Source: JACPFV01 sp038043245 (GTDB taxonomy: Bacteria > Pseudomonadota > Gammaproteobacteria > Nevskiales > Nevskiaceae). From it: DNA of 64,000 nucleotides. Below, piece after piece: positions 15,901-23,355 of this stretch (its first letter is position 1; every line of letters starts with the position of its first letter). The DNA is taken from NCBI GenBank assembly GCA_038043245.1, contig JBBTCH010000001.1:930001-994000 (forward strand), given 5' to 3'. A program made the position numbers and the translations under genes. The notes under the pieces are model-generated. The model was not told where the DNA came from, made no database searches, and worked only from the letters and a program-made list of their open reading frames with translations.

Positions 15901-18812
15901 AGCTGGAACACGCGCGCCGCCAGAGCCGAGCCGTCATCGCCGAGCGTGCCTTCGCGGAACGCATCCAGCTGCTGGTACATGCCCTCGATGATCTGCGCCA
16001 GATGGGCGAAGAATCCGGCGTCGGGGATCACACGCTTGCCGGCCGTGAACTCGGTCAGGCGATTCTCAAACGCCTGTGCGACCAGCGCCAATGGCGGGCA
16101 CGGCGTCGACGCCGCGCCGTTCAGTTTCTGAAACAGCGCCTGCAGCGTGCGCGCATGGAACGGCGCGTCGGGCTGCTGGGTCCAGGATTTTGCCGCGTGC
16201 TCGACCGCTTCCAGTTCACTGAAGGCCTCGTTGGCGAAGACTTCCGCCAGCTGACGGTCCTCGGCGGCCTCGACCGCCGACACCGGCACCTGGCCTTGCA
16301 GGGTTTCGATGCGCGCGAGCCACGGCTGCGCATCCGGCTGCGGGCTGTGGCCGTCGGCCTGCGCGACCCACCCCGGCAGTTCCACCGCAAAATCCCGCAG
16401 CGCGGCGACGCCCACCGCCGGCAACGCGAGATCGGCACCCAGCAGCGCATCCATATAGCGCTCGAACGCGCCAGCAACGCGGCTGATGCTGTCGGCCTGC
16501 GCCAGCGCCGCACTGCCGCGCAGGGTATGCAGGGCGCGCAACGCGTCCTTGTTCACCGCGATCTCGCCATCGCCCTGTGACGACAGCCAGGCGTTCAGCA
16601 CCTCCAGACGCTCGCCCGCATCCTCGTGAAACACCTTGAAGATTTCCAGATCGACCGGTGCCGCCTCGGCCGGCTGCGCCTGCTGCTGGGCACGCGCGAT
16701 CAATTCCGCCATCTCGACCGGTGCGGGCTGCTGGCCACGGAAACCCTCGATCATCTGCGGCAATAGCGCGACCGCGTCCTCGACCACCGTCAGAATCGCC
16801 GGGGTAACCTCCAACGCGCCTTCGAGACAGCGGTTCAACAGGTTTTCCAGCGCCCAGCCGAACTCGGCGATGTGGGTAGCACCGACCATGCGGCCGCTGC
16901 CCTTGAGAGTATGGAACGCGCGGCGCAGGTCGCCGAGACGCTCGCGATTCTGCGGGTCGCGCTTGAATGCCGGCAGCTGTTGTTCCAACTGGCCGCGCAC
17001 ATCGCCGGCTTCCTCGAGGAAGATGTCGCGGAATTCAGGATCGATGTCGGCCAAGACCGGCGCAACGACTGCCGGCTCGTCGACCGGCTTGAGCGGAGTC
17101 GCCAACAGCGGCGTATCGGCATCGAAATGGATGCGCTCGACGTAACCCGCCAGGGCTTCGACCCGATGTTCGATGCCGGGATCACCACGCTGGATCGCTT
17201 CCAGCAGCATCTCGACACTGGCGATGGCGTCCGCGAAACCATCGGCGGCGCGTTTGTCGCCGCGCAGTCCCGCAAAGGCGGCGCTGGCCGCATAGGCACG
17301 CAGCTTGGTCACCTGTGCCGCGGCACGCTCCTGCCCCATCACACGCAGCGATGATTCGACTTCAGCCAGCAGTCGTTCGCATTCGGCGACCTGCTGGATT
17401 TCACCGGACTTCAGATAGGCATCGGTCTGTGTCTTCAGGCGGGACAGGTTGACCAGCGATTCGCGCAACACCGCGGCGACGCCTTCGCGCAGATCGCGGC
17501 CGTGTGGCGTGCGCACCTCCAGCTCGTCACCGGCGCGCGCACCGCGCAGCTGACGGAACAAAGCGTCATCGAGACTGTGCTCGACGCGCAGGATTGAGGT
17601 CGCCAGTTCCAGCCATTGCGGATTGTCAGCGGCGGCCGGCTTGCCTTGCAGCTCGAGCAGACGCGTCGCCTGGACATGCATGACGCGTTGCAGTTCGGAC
17701 AGGCCCAGCAAGGACAAGGTGGCCGCGATGCGCTGGATCTTCTGCGCGACCGGCGTCAGGTCGCCGGCACCCTTGTCGCCGGCGCGCACCGTCAGGTCGA
17801 TCGCGTCCTTGACCTCACCGAGGTCACGGCGGATCTCGTCCGACAGTTTGTCCAGCAGCGTGGTGTTGGCGCCGCGGATGTGGCTGCGCAGGGTTTCGAC
17901 GGCCTCAGCCGAGGGCAGACGCTGTTCGAGCTCATAGGCCTTGCGCAAGGCGCTGACGCGCGGACCTTCGCCCTTGCTGCGGCCCAGATAAAACAGCATC
18001 TGTGCCGTCAGCGTGCCGATCGCACTCGCCGCCTCGGACTCGCCTTCGTCGGCCAGCGCCTTGATCTGGCCCCCGGCACGGCCGATGAGGCGCTTGACCT
18101 CGATGCGGTCGTCCATCGATTTCGTCAGCAGCGCTTCGACCGCCGCGGACTGCCCGCGCCAGTACTGATAGAGATGCACGTTGACGGTGGCGGCCGCGAG
18201 TTCCTCGGCGATGCGCCCGAGACGGCCGAGCGCCGCCTGCACATCGGATCCGCGCAGCCAGCCGAGCAGCGCATGCCGGAACGCCGGCAGATATTTCTTG
18301 GCCGCAGCGGGCGCCGCGCCCGCCTTGCGGGTATCGGACGGCGGCGGCGCCGGCCCGAGACCCAGGCTGGCGATCTGGTCGGCGAACATCTCCGCCTCGG
18401 TCATCACGCCGCGACCGCGGATCACGCGCAGCTCGTTCAGCGCCGGTTGCAGCACCAGCGCACAATCGGCCAGTCCGGCGGCGATGGCGTCGACGTAATC
18501 CCCGAGCTGCACCAGCGCCGCCAGCACGTCGGCGTAGGCGGCCTCGCAATCCTTGACCGTGTTGCTGTACAGATCGTCCAGCGTCAGCTTGAGTTCGCCG
18601 GCCAGCAGCGCCACCGCATGGCTCTGCACCAGGGTGGCAGTGCCGCGCACCTGGTCAATCTCGATCATCGCCAGCTGCAACGCCGGTTTCGGATCGGCGG
18701 CTTCAATCGCCAGTTCGATCTGCTGGCGCGCGCGCGTCAGGCTCTGCTCGATCTCGCCCTTGACCCAGAACAGGCCCGGTGTCGTCGCCGCAGTTTCGTC
18801 CGCCGGATTCAC
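12942..18812 (-). CDS. chpA: Hybrid chemotaxis kinase ChpA with multiple Hpt domains and a receiver
   Basis: The central kinase of the type IV pilus (twitching) Chp system, about 1956 residues. The N-terminal ~600 residues are helical with no clear phospho-site. Histidine phosphotransfer sites of the form HTLKG or HTLRG follow at about residues 633, 762, 1058 and 1216, and a degenerate Hpt near 887 (TLQALFQKLNGAA) lacks the histidine. Then come the dimerisation domain, the ATPase (LLRNAVVHGLEDP near 1540; GRGVGMDVV), the CheW-like domain and a C-terminal receiver (VMVVDDS; phospho-Asp about 1887 in LLDIEMPRADG; K in LIKPF). GTG 18812 is chosen because GGAGG lies 7 bases upstream; the frame stays open to 19097, but without family similarity. 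Confidence 0.93.
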   Translation of the reverse strand: MNPADETAATTPGLFWVKGEIEQSLTRARQQIELAIEAADPKPALQLAMIEIDQVRGTATLVQSHAVALLAGELKLTLDDLYSNTVKDCEAAYADVLAALVQLGDYVDAIAAGLADCALVLQPALNELRVIRGRGVMTEAEMFADQIASLGLGPAPPPSDTRKAGAAPAAAKKYLPAFRHALLGWLRGSDVQAALGRLGRIAEELAAATVNVHLYQYWRGQSAAVEALLTKSMDDRIEVKRLIGRAGGQIKALADEGESEAASAIGTLTAQMLFYLGRSKGEGPRVSALRKAYELEQRLPSAEAVETLRSHIRGANTTLLDKLSDEIRRDLGEVKDAIDLTVRAGDKGAGDLTPVAQKIQRIAATLSLLGLSELQRVMHVQATRLLELQGKPAAADNPQWLELATSILRVEHSLDDALFRQLRGARAGDELEVRTPHGRDLREGVAAVLRESLVNLSRLKTQTDAYLKSGEIQQVAECERLLAEVESSLRVMGQERAAAQVTKLRAYAASAAFAGLRGDKRAADGFADAIASVEMLLEAIQRGDPGIEHRVEALAGYVERIHFDADTPLLATPLKPVDEPAVVAPVLADIDPEFRDIFLEEAGDVRGQLEQQLPAFKRDPQNRERLGDLRRAFHTLKGSGRMVGATHIAEFGWALENLLNRCLEGALEVTPAILTVVEDAVALLPQMIEGFRGQQPAPVEMAELIARAQQQAQPAEAAPVDLEIFKVFHEDAGERLEVLNAWLSSQGDGEIAVNKDALRALHTLRGSAALAQADSISRVAGAFERYMDALLGADLALPAVGVAALRDFAVELPGWVAQADGHSPQPDAQPWLARIETLQGQVPVSAVEAAEDRQLAEVFANEAFSELEAVEHAAKSWTQQPDAPFHARTLQALFQKLNGAASTPCPPLALVAQAFENRLTEFTAGKRVIPDAGFFAHLAQIIEGMYQQLDAFREGTLGDDGSALAARVFQLEAQGSVLPSASPQAEDVIEMPPVENGGDEPEITPAGEFQPGSDPELVAIFVAEAEDLLAAFDRSLDLWERDPQAEEPPQELRRVLHTLKGSSRMAGLMGIGAVAQRLETYMPVLRAAPDALLLGRLHRAADGLHALLNEVRVGRSPDASALLAELEGDRAQPAAADEFSVEEEIIDMPAVARDVEPVAASVPMSVVDAQAAADAELAEIFAGEAAELIESLESNLNIWQADPAGEEARREIQRALHTLKGGARMAGLDALGDASHAMETQIEIVERGERALDTAVFAELNEQLTQIQRLQDQLTHRDAVQLPAVDTTEPRIETYELPTPARSAETAEVAALSPAAGGWDPQLFWKPEDEQARLAALRRETARVAVESLDGLLNQAGEISIYRSRLEQHNSTLRLQLGDLQQTLTRLRDQLRNLELETEAQIQARGLGRTAVGERDDSEFDPLEMDRYSRMQELARALSESLNDIGVLQASMDEGASEAETLLLQQGRLNTEVQTGLMSTLMVPFSRQVARLHRVVTQVGEETGKQVEIKFAGVEAELDRKVLERMTAPLEHLLRNAVVHGLEDPAGRASAGKSAVGRIDVTLRREGAQLAIEVDDDGKGLDYAAIRRKAIERGRMRADEDLRDEEVAMFIFESGFSTAKTLTQSAGRGVGMDVVSAEVKQLGGTLDLASEPGKGARFLIRLPLSLAAAQALLVGAGAELYAVPLASIEGITRIARDQMPDYERSDGPRLTYGDNEYRVRRLADLTHAPPHEDAVPSKTLPAILVRLPEGLGGGERRLAVVVDHLYGNREVVSKAVGPQVSSVQGVTGATILPDGRVVLILDIPALALERGRLAVAALEGGTVVQPPVAIADTRTQVMVVDDSITIRRVTERLLDRAGYRVLLAKDGLDAIAQLQTEAPAAILLDIEMPRADGFEVATFVRNNVRIAQTPILMITSRSGDKHRNRAKEIGVDRYLIKPFQEEQLLHELRGVLPNGG

Positions 18813-18912
18813 TTGGCCGCCTCCGTCTGCGAGAGGAAAACTGGACGCACGCCGTGTCGGCGGCTCCCCGCACTCGCCCAAGCGAGCGCGTGCCGCGCAC
18901 GGGTCGCGAAGC

Positions 18913-19467
18913 TCATGCGGCACCCGCTTGCTGGAACGCATCACTCGCCACGACTTTGTGCAATGACAATGCGACCCACGTCTGCGCATCGCGCTGGAAC
19001 GCGCCGAGCGCACAGTCGCGCAGTGCAGGCTCGACGCCCGAGAGCAGCTCGCGCTGTTGCTCGGAGGCTGCAAACTGGCGGTAACCGACGACTTCATCCA
19101 CCAGAAATCCTGCGGGCACGCGCAGCGAGTTGTAGACCAGCACGCGGGTGTTGCGGGTGGCGACCGCCGGATGAGACTGGTTCATCAGCACGCGCAGATC
19201 GCACACAGGCAGCAAGTTGCCGCGCACGTTGGCCAGCCCCAGCAGCCAGGGCTTGGCGCCGGGCACGCGCGTCAGCGACGGCAGCGTGATGACTTCGCGC
19301 ACGTCGTCCTTGGGCGTCGCCAGCCAAAGATCGCCAAGGCGGAATCCGAGGCCGACCCAAACCTGGGCCTGACCGGCCGTCGCGTCGAGCCGCGCCGAAC
19401 GCACGCGGCTTTCGATCTGCGCGAGCAGATCGAAAGGATCATCGAGAGCCAGGTCGGTGTCGCTCAT
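18913..19467 (-). CDS. pilI: Pilus chemosensory adaptor PilI (CheW-like)
   Basis: A 184-residue protein with a short N-terminal helix (DPFDLLAQIESRVRSARL) and a CheW domain: GLGFRLGDLWLATPKDDVREVI, then GAKPWLLGLANVRGNLLPVCDLRVLM, the receptor and kinase contact region. It couples the receptor PilJ to ChpA. It lies 16 bases downstream of pilG and 100 bases upstream of chpA. In Pseudomonas pilJ and pilK sit in that gap; here it is nearly empty and pilJ is found at 24995. Confidence 0.9.
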   Translation of the reverse strand: MSDTDLALDDPFDLLAQIESRVRSARLDATAGQAQVWVGLGFRLGDLWLATPKDDVREVITLPSLTRVPGAKPWLLGLANVRGNLLPVCDLRVLMNQSHPAVATRNTRVLVYNSLRVPAGFLVDEVVGYRQFAASEQQRELLSGVEPALRDCALGAFQRDAQTWVALSLHKVVASDAFQQAGAA

Positions 19468-19483
19468 GCGAGGTCCGGGCGGC

Positions 19484-19864
19484 TTACCCGCCCAGATGCT
19501 TGCGAACCGTGCCGATCAATTCTTCCTTGGTGAAAGGCTTGGTCAGATATTCGTCGCTGCCGACGATACGGCCTCGCGCACGATCAAAGACTCCGTCCTT
19601 GGATGACAGCATGATCGCCGGGGTTTCGCGGAATTTGGCGTTGCCCTTGATCAGCGCACAGACCTGATAGCCATCCAGGCGCGGCATCATGATGTCGATG
19701 AAGATCAGGTTCGGTTGCTGATCCACGATCTTGCCCAGCGCCTCGTAGCCGTCCGAGGCGGTGACCACCGTGTAGCCCTCCTTGGCAAGGATGCTTTCAG
19801 CGGTCTTGCGAATGGTCTGACTGTCGTCAATGACCATGACTTTTGCTTTTGTTGCGCTCGTCAC
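19484..19864 (-). CDS. pilG: Twitching motility response regulator PilG
   Basis: A 126-residue stand-alone CheY-like receiver. Phospho-acceptor Asp is in FIDIMMPRLDGYQVCALIKGN, the acidic pair is in VMVIDDSQTIRKTAE, and the lysine is in YLTKPFTKEEL. The stretch KDGVFDRARGRIVGSDEYLTKPF closely resembles PilG, which signals to the extension ATPase side, rather than PilH. It starts at GTG 19864, with an AGGGGG Shine-Dalgarno 5 bases upstream. First gene of the minus-strand Chp operon. Confidence 0.93.
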   Translation of the reverse strand: MTSATKAKVMVIDDSQTIRKTAESILAKEGYTVVTASDGYEALGKIVDQQPNLIFIDIMMPRLDGYQVCALIKGNAKFRETPAIMLSSKDGVFDRARGRIVGSDEYLTKPFTKEELIGTVRKHLGG

Positions 19865-20012
19865 GATGGCCCCCTGCTCCGTGCGTTCCGCTTATGGCTC
19901 GCGCTTCCCCGCGCGAATTCGCTTTTATAACACTCTACTCGCTGTTTCAGCATCTTACGAAAAGAACATGAAGTGATGACGAAGCCGAGAATCGGCTTGC
20001 GCTACCATGCTG

Positions 20013-20064
20013 GGGGTCTGTTGATTCATATTCCACGCACGCGAAATATGAATCAACAGACCCC
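20013..20064. repeat. Perfect 20-bp inverted repeat upstream of gshA
   Basis: The arms 20013-20032 and 20045-20064 are fully complementary around a 12-base spacer. The structure ends 6 bases before the first gshA ATG and leaves no room for a Shine-Dalgarno. It may be a transposon-type terminal repeat remnant, an operator, or a hairpin covering the gshA start. The rest of the 206-base gap between pilG and gshA contains an AT-rich stretch (19921-19935) that could hold the pilG promoter. Confidence 0.75.
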
Positions 20065-20070
20065 TACTTT

Positions 20071-21375
20071 ATGAATGGCTCCATGATAAATCCCGTCCCG
20101 CACCTGACCACGGCGCAGTCCGGGCCGCTGCTGAAACTCGAAGGCACGCTGCTGGCGCGCTCGACGGATATCGAGGACTGGTTTCTCGCGCAGCTACGGC
20201 AGACGCCGCCGCCGTTCTACTGTTCGGTGGATCTGCGCAATGCCGGCTTCAAGCTGGCGCCGGTGGACACCAACCTGTTCCCGGCGGGCTTCAACAATCT
20301 CAATCCCGAGTTTGAGCCCCTGGCGATCAACGCGCTGAAAGCCGCACTGCAACGCGCCTGCCCGACCGCAAAAGGCATCCTGCTGGTTCCGGAGAATCAC
20401 ACGCGCAACAAGTTCTACCTCGAAAGCGTCGCCACCCTGTTCGGTCTGATCCAGAAAGCCGGGTACAAGGTGCGCATCGGCACCTTGATCCCCGACATCA
20501 AGGAACCGACCACGCTGACGCTCGAGTCGGGCAAGACGCTGACGCTGGAACCGATCCATCGTGTCGACGATCACGTGATGGTCGGCGATTTCTGGCCCTG
20601 CGCGGTGCTGCTCAACAACGACCTGTCCGGCGGGCGTCCGCCGATCCTCGAAAGACTCGACCAGGCCGTGATCCCGCCCTTGGATCTGGGCTGGAGCAAT
20701 CGCCTGAAATCCGGGCACTTCGATCTTTACGAGGATGTCGCCGACGATTTCGCGCGCAAGCTGGGGCTGGACTCGTGGTTGGTCAATCCGCTGTTCCGCA
20801 ACTGCGGCCAGATCAACTTCATGAAGCGCGAAGGCGAGGAATGCTTGGCCTCGAACGTCGAGATGCTGCTCGAGGACATCCGCGCCAAGTACAAGGAATA
20901 CGACGTCAAGGACGAGCCCTTCGTCATCGTCAAGGCCGACGCCGGCACCTACGGCATGGGCGTGATGACGGTGAAATCCGCCGACGAGCTGCGCAACCTC
21001 AATCGCGACGCGCGCAAGAAGATGGCGGTGACCAAGGAGGGCAAGGAAACCACCGGCGCGATCATCCAGGAAGGTGTCTACACCTTCGAGAAATGGGGCG
21101 ACGAACAGTCCACCGCGGAACCCGTGGTCTACATGATCGACCAGTATGTCGTCGGCGGTTTCTATCGCGTGCACGGCGGTCGCAGCAATCAGGAGAACCT
21201 CAACGCCCCCGGCTCGCGGTTCCAACCGCTGGCTTTCGCCACGCCGTGCACCCACCCCGATCCCGGTTGTGGGCCGGACGAGCAGCCGAACCGCTTCTAC
21301 GCCTACGGCGTGGTCGCGCGCCTGGCGATGCTCGCCGCGGCACGTGAAATTGCGCGCAGCAATAAAAAGCCATGA
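20071..21375 (+). CDS. gshA: Glutamate-cysteine ligase (type 3 / TIGR02049-like)
   Basis: Makes gamma-glutamylcysteine, the first step of glutathione synthesis. The 434-residue sequence belongs to the proteobacterial third class of the enzyme, distinct from E. coli GshA. Recognisable parts are FYCSVDLRNAGFKLAPVDTNLFPAGFNN near the N-terminus and KADAGTYGMGVMTVKSADEL in the ATP-grasp-like core. ATG 20071 has no Shine-Dalgarno; ATG 20083 (MINPVPHL) is an alternative. It overlaps gshB by 4 bases (ATGA), so both steps of the pathway are co-translated. Confidence 0.88.
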   Translation: MNGSMINPVPHLTTAQSGPLLKLEGTLLARSTDIEDWFLAQLRQTPPPFYCSVDLRNAGFKLAPVDTNLFPAGFNNLNPEFEPLAINALKAALQRACPTAKGILLVPENHTRNKFYLESVATLFGLIQKAGYKVRIGTLIPDIKEPTTLTLESGKTLTLEPIHRVDDHVMVGDFWPCAVLLNNDLSGGRPPILERLDQAVIPPLDLGWSNRLKSGHFDLYEDVADDFARKLGLDSWLVNPLFRNCGQINFMKREGEECLASNVEMLLEDIRAKYKEYDVKDEPFVIVKADAGTYGMGVMTVKSADELRNLNRDARKKMAVTKEGKETTGAIIQEGVYTFEKWGDEQSTAEPVVYMIDQYVVGGFYRVHGGRSNQENLNAPGSRFQPLAFATPCTHPDPGCGPDEQPNRFYAYGVVARLAMLAAAREIARSNKKP

Positions 21376-22322
21376 CCCAGACGCTGGGGATCGTCATGGA
21401 TCCCATCGGGTCCATCAAGCCTTACAAGGACACCACGCTGGCGCTGATGCTGGCGGCGCAGAAACGCGGCTTTTCCCTCTTGTATTTCGAGATGAGTGAC
21501 CTGTGGATCCGCGACAGCGCTGCTTATGGACGGGCGCGGCCGCTGAACGTGTTCGATGACGCCAGGCACTGGTTCGATCTGGGCCAACCGCAGACGCTGC
21601 CGTTGGGCGACCTCGATGCGATTTTGATGCGCAAGGACCCGCCGTTCGATCTCGAATACATCACCGCGACCTATGTGCTGGAACGCGCGGAGGAATCGGG
21701 CGCACTGGTGGTCAACAAGCCACAGGCGCTGCGCGATTGCAACGAGAAGGTGTTCATCAGTCAATTCCCGCAATGCTGCGCGCCAACGCTGATCGCAGGC
21801 GACGCCGAGCGCCTGCGCGAATTCCACTCCGAGCAGCGCGACGTGATCTTCAAGCCGCTCGACGGCATGGGCGGTGCCGGCATTTTCCGTGTCGCTGCCG
21901 ACGGCCTGAACCTGGGCAGCGTCATCGAGACCCTGACGGCGAACGGCACGCGCACGATCATGGCTCAGCGCTACATTCCGGAAATCACCCAGGGCGACAA
22001 GCGCATCCTGATGATTGACGGCGAGCCGGCGCCCTATTGTCTTGCGCGCATTCCCAAGGCCGGCGAAGTGCGTGGCAACCTCGCCGCCGGCGGTCGCGGC
22101 GAATCGCGTGCGCTCAGCGACCGTGACCGCTGGATCGCCGCGCAGGTCGGCCCCGAACTGAAAAAACGCGGCCTGTTATTCGTAGGTCTCGATGTGATCG
22201 GCGAGTTCCTCACCGAGATCAATGTGACTTCGCCGACCTGTGTCCGCGAAATTGAGAAGGAACGCGGTGTAGATATCGCCGGTTCATTGATTGAGACGAT
22301 TGAGGCGCGATTGAACGTTTGA
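21372..22322 (+). CDS. gshB: Glutathione synthetase
   Basis: Adds glycine to gamma-glutamylcysteine. The 316-residue ATP-grasp enzyme shows LGIVMDPIGSIKPYKDTT at the N-terminus, LMRKDPPFDLEYI, NKPQALRDCNEK, KPLDGMGGAGIF (ATP-binding loop), and the metal/ATP site GDKRILMIDGEP with the glycine-rich RGNLAAGGRGE. Length matches E. coli GshB. Its ATG overlaps the gshA stop. Confidence 0.96.
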   Translation: MTQTLGIVMDPIGSIKPYKDTTLALMLAAQKRGFSLLYFEMSDLWIRDSAAYGRARPLNVFDDARHWFDLGQPQTLPLGDLDAILMRKDPPFDLEYITATYVLERAEESGALVVNKPQALRDCNEKVFISQFPQCCAPTLIAGDAERLREFHSEQRDVIFKPLDGMGGAGIFRVAADGLNLGSVIETLTANGTRTIMAQRYIPEITQGDKRILMIDGEPAPYCLARIPKAGEVRGNLAAGGRGESRALSDRDRWIAAQVGPELKKRGLLFVGLDVIGEFLTEINVTSPTCVREIEKERGVDIAGSLIETIEARLNV

Positions 22323-22381
22323 GCAGCCGGTTTCCCGCGCTGCTCACTCGAAACACCTGGAACCTCGTTATAATTCTTCTC

Positions 22382-22945
22382 ATGGCAGAGAACACGTATT
22401 TCCAGAATCAGTTCCTAGTCGCCATGCCGGGTCTTGAAGACCCGAACTTCAACCACTCCGTCGCCCTGCTCTGCGAACACAATGATCAGGGCGCGCTCGG
22501 CTTGATCATCAACCGTCCGACCGATCTCAAGCTCGCCGACATGCTGGAACACCTCCAGCTGCCGCACACGGCGCTCGACAGCGCCAGTCCCATCGTCTAC
22601 TGGGGCGGACCGGTGCAGCAGGAACGCGGCTTTGTCGTCCACACCGGCCCGGATCGCTGGGAATCCACGCTCAAGATCGGCGAGACGCTCTTCATCACCA
22701 CCTCGCGTGACATCCTCACCGCCATCGGCAAGGGCGAAGGCCCGGCTGATTTCATCGTGATCCTCGGCTACGCCGGCTGGGGCGCGGGCCAGCTGGAGGA
22801 TGAAGTGCTGCAAAACTCCTGGCTGAACACGCCGGTGGATCGCGGCATCCTGTTCCAGACGCCGATCAGCGACCGCTGGCGCGGCGCCGCACGACTGCTC
22901 GGCGTGGACGTGACCCAGCTCGCCGACAAAGCAGGTCATGCGTGA
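22382..22945 (+). CDS. yqgE: YqgE/AlgH family protein (UPF0301)
   Basis: A 187-residue cytosolic protein with family signatures FLVAMPGLEDPNF, GLIINRPTDLKL, VYWGGPVQQERGFV and GYAGWGAGQLEDEVLQNSW. Its function is not established. It is almost always next to ruvX, as here (4-base GTGA overlap). ATG 22382 is chosen because the conserved sequence begins there. A perfect TATAAT at 22369-22374 ends only 7 bases upstream, so the mRNA may be leaderless. Confidence 0.93.
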   Translation: MAENTYFQNQFLVAMPGLEDPNFNHSVALLCEHNDQGALGLIINRPTDLKLADMLEHLQLPHTALDSASPIVYWGGPVQQERGFVVHTGPDRWESTLKIGETLFITTSRDILTAIGKGEGPADFIVILGYAGWGAGQLEDEVLQNSWLNTPVDRGILFQTPISDRWRGAARLLGVDVTQLADKAGHA

Positions 22946-23355
22946 GCGTGTTTCTGTCATTCGACTACGGCACTAAAAAAATCGGGGTGGGCGTTGGCGA
23001 TGACATCACCCGCACCGCACGCGCGCTGTCCACGGTCAGACCGGACTGGGCCTTGCTCGGCAAATTGATTGCAGACTGGCAGCCGAACGCCTTCGTCGTC
23101 GGCCTGCCGCTGGGCAAGGACGGCGAGGAGCAGACCATCACCAGGGCGGCGCGTGAATTCGCCAGGACGCTGGGCGAGCGTTATAAGAAACCGGTGCATT
23201 TCTGCGACGAGCGCTACAGCTCGGTCGCCGCACAAAGCAGCCTGCGCGCGCAGCGCGCCTCCGGCGAACGCAAGCACCGTCTGAAAGCTACCGACGAGGA
23301 TGCCGAAGCGGCACGGCAGATCCTTGAACAGTTCTTGAACGAGCACGCGACATGA
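22942..23355 (+). CDS. ruvX: Holliday junction resolvase-like RuvX (YqgF)
   Basis: A 137-residue RNase H-fold nuclease involved in 16S rRNA 5' end maturation and proposed junction resolution. Motifs: SFDYGTKKIGVGVG (first catalytic Asp), VVGLPLGKDG, CDERYSSVAAQ (second acidic site) and DEDAEAARQILEQFL (third). The start at GTG 22942 overlaps yqgE, and the stop overlaps the pyrB ATG, so yqgE-ruvX-pyrB form one tight operon. Confidence 0.94.
   Translation: MSVFLSFDYGTKKIGVGVGDDITRTARALSTVRPDWALLGKLIADWQPNAFVVGLPLGKDGEEQTITRAAREFARTLGERYKKPVHFCDERYSSVAAQSSLRAQRASGERKHRLKATDEDAEAARQILEQFLNEHAT

Noticed and set aside
14193..16580. A 795-codon open frame on the plus strand antisense to chpA
   Set aside because: GC-rich third positions create long antisense frames. 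The translation is Arg/His/Gln-rich without domains, while the opposite strand encodes clear ChpA motifs.
22369..22374. A confirmed sigma-70 promoter for yqgE
   Set aside because: The -10 is perfect, but no acceptable -35 lies 16-18 bases upstream, so it is given only as a tentative observation.
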